This document shows, one piece after another, positions 5,659-8,485 of a stretch of 8,485 nucleotides of DNA. Positions within the stretch are counted from its first letter, which is position 1, and every line of letters begins with the position of its first letter. Below the pieces are notes generated by a model, which was not told the origin of the DNA, ran no database searches, and saw only the letters and a list, made by a program, of their open reading frames with translations. The stretch lies in NCBI GenBank assembly GCA_964491375.1, contig CAZBGL010000322.1, positions 1 through 8,485 of the forward strand. Direction: 5' to 3'. This DNA is from CAZBGL01 sp964491375 (GTDB lineage: Bacteria; Desulfobacterota; Deferrisomatia; Deferrisomatales; Deferrisomataceae). Both the position numbers and the translations under genes were made by a program.

Positions 5659-8485
5659 ATGGCCGGCCCCGCCCGCTTCCTGCCCTCCCTGGCCCTCATC
5701 TTTCTGGCCCTCGGCCCCGGATGCAGCGCCCCCTCTTCCGAGCCGCAAGGTCGCGGGATGGCCCGCACCGCTCCGGAGGAAGCAAGCGACCCCGGCTTCC
5801 AGCTCATCGAGCATCACACCTGGGGCGCGGACGGCGAGCAGTGGGCCTCGGTACGCCTCACGGACGATTCCGGCGCGTTCGTGACGGGGCGGAGCCTTTC
5901 GGACTTCCGGGTGTTCGAGACCCTGTACCGGGCCGACGGCACCGAGGCGGGCACCCGGGAGGTGGCCTTTGACGAACCGCTCTACCAGTTCGATGGACCC
6001 GGGTTCTGGGAGCGCACGGTCACCGGCCAAAAGGTCGACGTGGTGTTCATCGTGGACACGAGCGGCACCATGGATGAGGAGATCTCCTCGATGCGCTCGG
6101 AGATACAGGGTTTCGTGGACCGGCTGGCCGCGGCGCGCCTCGACTTCCGCATGGCCGTAGTGGCGGACCAGTGGGTACCGGAAGACTTTGACCCCTCGCC
6201 GTTCTACGGTCCCATGGAGGAAGAGGAACTCCGGCAGGCCATCGACCTCCTCGCAACCGCGGGCGAGTGGTGGACGCCGAACACCGGGTACGACTCCATC
6301 CTGTGGGTCCTGAGCCGGCTGCCGTGGCGGGAGGACCCGGACGTGGAGCGGATCCTGGTTCTCATCACCGACACGTACCCCCAGTCGGTGTACGGGAACT
6401 TCTGGAACCTCTCCAACACCCCGAGCAACAAGGAGGGCGCGCGCCTGGCCCTGGAGGCGGAGGGCGTGGCGTTCTTCTACAGCCAGCCCCCGGACCCCGG
6501 GGAGTTCGGCTACACCGAGGACTACGCCGACCCGGGCCGGAACCCCAGGGCCGCGTGCACCGCCGGGGCCGGCGGCTGGGACTGCGGGTTCGGGGACCTG
6601 GGCACGAGGATCTCGTGGCCGTTCCGCCAGGAGGACATTCCCCTGCCCGAGCCCGGACCCGTGACGGACTCGAGGTACTACTTCGCGTGGCTGAGCCCGT
6701 TCAGCGGGCTGTTCGGGGAGGACCCCGAGGCGGCCCCCGGAGACCGAGTGCGGGTGGAGATCCGCACGGCCGACCCGGACGACCCGGCCTTCGAGCTCGT
6801 GCTCTCCTTCGAGTACGCGTGGCCCCAGGCCGACGCCGCGGTTCGCCTCACGTTGACCGACGAGGCGGGAGAACCCGTGCCCCACGACCTGGAATGGGGA
6901 ATCAAGTTCTACGCGGTCATGGGCGACCGGGCCGTGGAACTCGCCGAGGTGGTCCCGCACCCCGACCTGGGCCCGGGGATCGCCGAGGCCGATCTCCTGG
7001 TGCCCGGGTCCTACGTGCTGGCCACGGGGTACAACCTGGGTTCCGATCCGGCGCCCGGCGCCGGCGACAACCCGATCACCGGGTACGAGTACCTGTACCT
7101 CCAGGGCATCCGGGAGGTCGAGGTGGGACCGGGCGAGACCCTGGCGGTGGACTGGCAGCTTTCGAGCGGCGACCGCACGGCCGACCTCTACCGGGCCCGG
7201 GGCCTGGCGGCGGACCTGCGGGGCTGGGGCCTGGGCCGGCGCCCGTTCGCGGCCGCGGCCGACCGGATCGACGCCTGGCTCGACCGGTTGGAGGCCGGCC
7301 CCATGACCTGGGACGACCAGGAGCGCCTCCGGCGGTTCACCGTGGCCCTGGGCGGGTACCTGAACGCCATGGGGTACGCCGAGTCCCAAAGCCGCGCCAT
7401 CGAGCGGAACCTCATCGACATCCTCCAGCGCCTCCGCCACATCCTGGAGGTCGTGACGGACACGGCCGAGGAGTCCCGCCTCGTGGCGGGGCTGTCCGTC
7501 GCCGAGGCGATCGCCCGGCTCGACGCCGCCAGCGCGGGCGAGGCCTCCGCCCTGGAGGCCCTGGCCGAGGTGCTCAGGGAGTACGCCGAGGAGGAACTGA
7601 TCCCCGATCTGGTGGACGAGATCGGCGCCATGCTCTCCGGGGCGTTCCCGAACCCCAAGATCCGGGACTACGCCGAACTGTTCCTCCGGACCGCGATCCT
7701 GCGGGACCTGGACTCGGCCGGGGCGTTGGCCGATGCCCTGCGGGCGCTCACCCTGGACCAGGCGCTGGACGCGGCGCTCGGTCTGGCCCCCGCCCTTTTC
7801 GAGCAGCTCTGGGACGAGATCCTGGGGGAACTGCCCGACCCGGCCCGGGAGGCCCTCGTGCTCGTGCGGGATCTGGTGGAGCGGCTGGCCCGGGACGGCC
7901 TGGACGGGCTGGCCGGGGCGGTGGAGGACGCGGCAGAGGATCTGCGCGACACCTATCTCTCGCGCGAGGCCGCCCTGGCGCGCATGGAGGATGCGTTCGC
8001 CGCGATCCAGGGCGCCCTGTCCGTGGGTCCGGTGCGGGACGCCCTCGTGCCCCTGATCGAGGAACTCCTCCGGGCGGCCCTGCGGGACGAGGCGTTCGAC
8101 TTCGACACGGACGCGGCGATCGGCGTGCTGGCGTCCCTGTTCGTCCGCGAGGTCCTCCTGGAGCCCGGATTCGGCGAGCCCGTGGCCGGGCAGCTCGACG
8201 CCCTCCTGGACGCGGCCACGGCGTACCAGCCGGATCCGTCCCGGGGGTGGTACGGTCGCGTGGAGGCGATGGAGACGGCGTTCGCGTACCTGCGGGTGGC
8301 GTACTGGATCTCGGACGATCCGGACCCGGCGGGCCCGTCCTGGCAGGGGATCGGGGACATCAGCCAGGAGGCTTGGGACGTCCTGGGCGCGCTGGAGCCC
8401 CTGGACGACATCTCCCAGGCGGTCTCCGTCGTGCAGGAGATCGCGGGATACGCCATGCATCCCCTGGCCTACGGGCTCTGCGCCA
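5659..8485 (+). CDS. Exported VWA-domain protein with long helical region (3' end outside window)
   Basis: An open frame of 942 codons running off the right edge without a stop. ATG 5659 has GGAGG 6 nt upstream (5648-5652) and starts a hydrophobic signal sequence ending at Cys22 (LALGPGC). Cys22 might be lipid-modified, but Gly at -3 and Pro at -2 make a poor lipobox. Residues about 60-115 (SVRLTDDSGAFVTG, then DFRVFE) match the pre-domain typical of VWFA-related secreted proteins. Residues about 125-290 are a von Willebrand A domain: FIVDTSGTM holds MIDAS residues D133, S135 and T137; ILVLITDTYP holds D238; T206 or T209 may be the remaining ligand. C300 and C309 may pair. Residues about 335-500 are beta-rich. 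From about 505 onward the sequence is continuous Leu/Ala/Asp/Glu/Arg-rich helix without membrane segments or a recognised repeat. VWA domains bind protein ligands through a metal ion; the ligand here is unknown. It appears to be a separate transcription unit from genes 1 and 2. Confidence 0.85.
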   Translation, partial: MAGPARFLPSLALIFLALGPGCSAPSSEPQGRGMARTAPEEASDPGFQLIEHHTWGADGEQWASVRLTDDSGAFVTGRSLSDFRVFETLYRADGTEAGTREVAFDEPLYQFDGPGFWERTVTGQKVDVVFIVDTSGTMDEEISSMRSEIQGFVDRLAAARLDFRMAVVADQWVPEDFDPSPFYGPMEEEELRQAIDLLATAGEWWTPNTGYDSILWVLSRLPWREDPDVERILVLITDTYPQSVYGNFWNLSNTPSNKEGARLALEAEGVAFFYSQPPDPGEFGYTEDYADPGRNPRAACTAGAGGWDCGFGDLGTRISWPFRQEDIPLPEPGPVTDSRYYFAWLSPFSGLFGEDPEAAPGDRVRVEIRTADPDDPAFELVLSFEYAWPQADAAVRLTLTDEAGEPVPHDLEWGIKFYAVMGDRAVELAEVVPHPDLGPGIAEADLLVPGSYVLATGYNLGSDPAPGAGDNPITGYEYLYLQGIREVEVGPGETLAVDWQLSSGDRTADLYRARGLAADLRGWGLGRRPFAAAADRIDAWLDRLEAGPMTWDDQERLRRFTVALGGYLNAMGYAESQSRAIERNLIDILQRLRHILEVVTDTAEESRLVAGLSVAEAIARLDAASAGEASALEALAEVLREYAEEELIPDLVDEIGAMLSGAFPNPKIRDYAELFLRTAILRDLDSAGALADALRALTLDQALDAALGLAPALFEQLWDEILGELPDPAREALVLVRDLVERLARDGLDGLAGAVEDAAEDLRDTYLSREAALARMEDAFAAIQGALSVGPVRDALVPLIEELLRAALRDEAFDFDTDAAIGVLASLFVREVLLEPGFGEPVAGQLDALLDAATAYQPDPSRGWYGRVEAMETAFAYLRVAYWISDDPDPAGPSWQGIGDISQEAWDVLGALEPLDDISQAVSVVQEIAGYAMHPLAYGLCA

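Noticed and set aside
5287..8460. Minus-strand open frame of 1057 codons opposite gene 3
   Set aside because: Same GC-driven antisense effect. The + frame has a signal sequence, a VWA domain and a ribosome-binding site, and the antisense one crosses the terminator hairpin and the promoter gap.

Overview
This is a very GC-rich bacterial window (about 70% G+C by eye, with strong G/C preference at third codon positions). It carries three consecutive genes on the + strand, and all three encode exported proteins. The style of the proteins (HEAT repeats, thrombospondin type 3 calcium repeats, FG-GAP propeller repeats, a von Willebrand A domain, and a glycine-run plus Cys-Phe C-terminus) recalls the former Deltaproteobacteria (Desulfobacterota, Myxococcota and relatives). 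That placement is an inference from style only; there is no taxonomic marker gene in the window.

Layout. Positions 1-308 hold no convincing gene. An abrupt AT-rich island at about 315-370 carries a good sigma70-type promoter (TTGACG, 16 bp, TATAGT) and a partly palindromic AT-rich leader. It leads into gene 1 (409-1806), a secreted protein with a beta-sandwich domain, a short HEAT-repeat segment and a second Ig-like beta domain. Gene 1 overlaps gene 2 (1803-5498) by ATGA, so the two are co-transcribed and probably translationally coupled. Gene 2 encodes a 1231-residue modular zinc metalloprotease: signal peptide, carboxypeptidase-regulatory-like domain, HEYFH catalytic domain, BACON-like segment, thrombospondin type 3 repeats, FG-GAP propeller repeats and a tail of seven glycines followed by CFLRALGP. 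A perfect 18-bp GC-rich hairpin (5515-5555) closes this two-gene operon.

A second transcription unit probably starts in the 5499-5658 gap, where a perfect TTGACA lies inside a small inverted repeat. Gene 3 (5659 to beyond 8485) is open to the right edge and has no stop codon in the window. It encodes an exported, possibly lipid-anchored protein with a VWFA-related pre-domain, a von Willebrand A domain with most of a MIDAS metal site, further beta-rich sequence, and more than 400 residues of predicted alpha-helix.

Taken together the window looks like a cell-surface or secreted module: a protease with calcium-dependent display and adhesion domains, an obligately co-expressed exported partner, and a neighbouring VWA-type binding protein. 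No substrate or pathway can be assigned from sequence alone. I saw no mobile element, CRISPR array, tRNA or rRNA.
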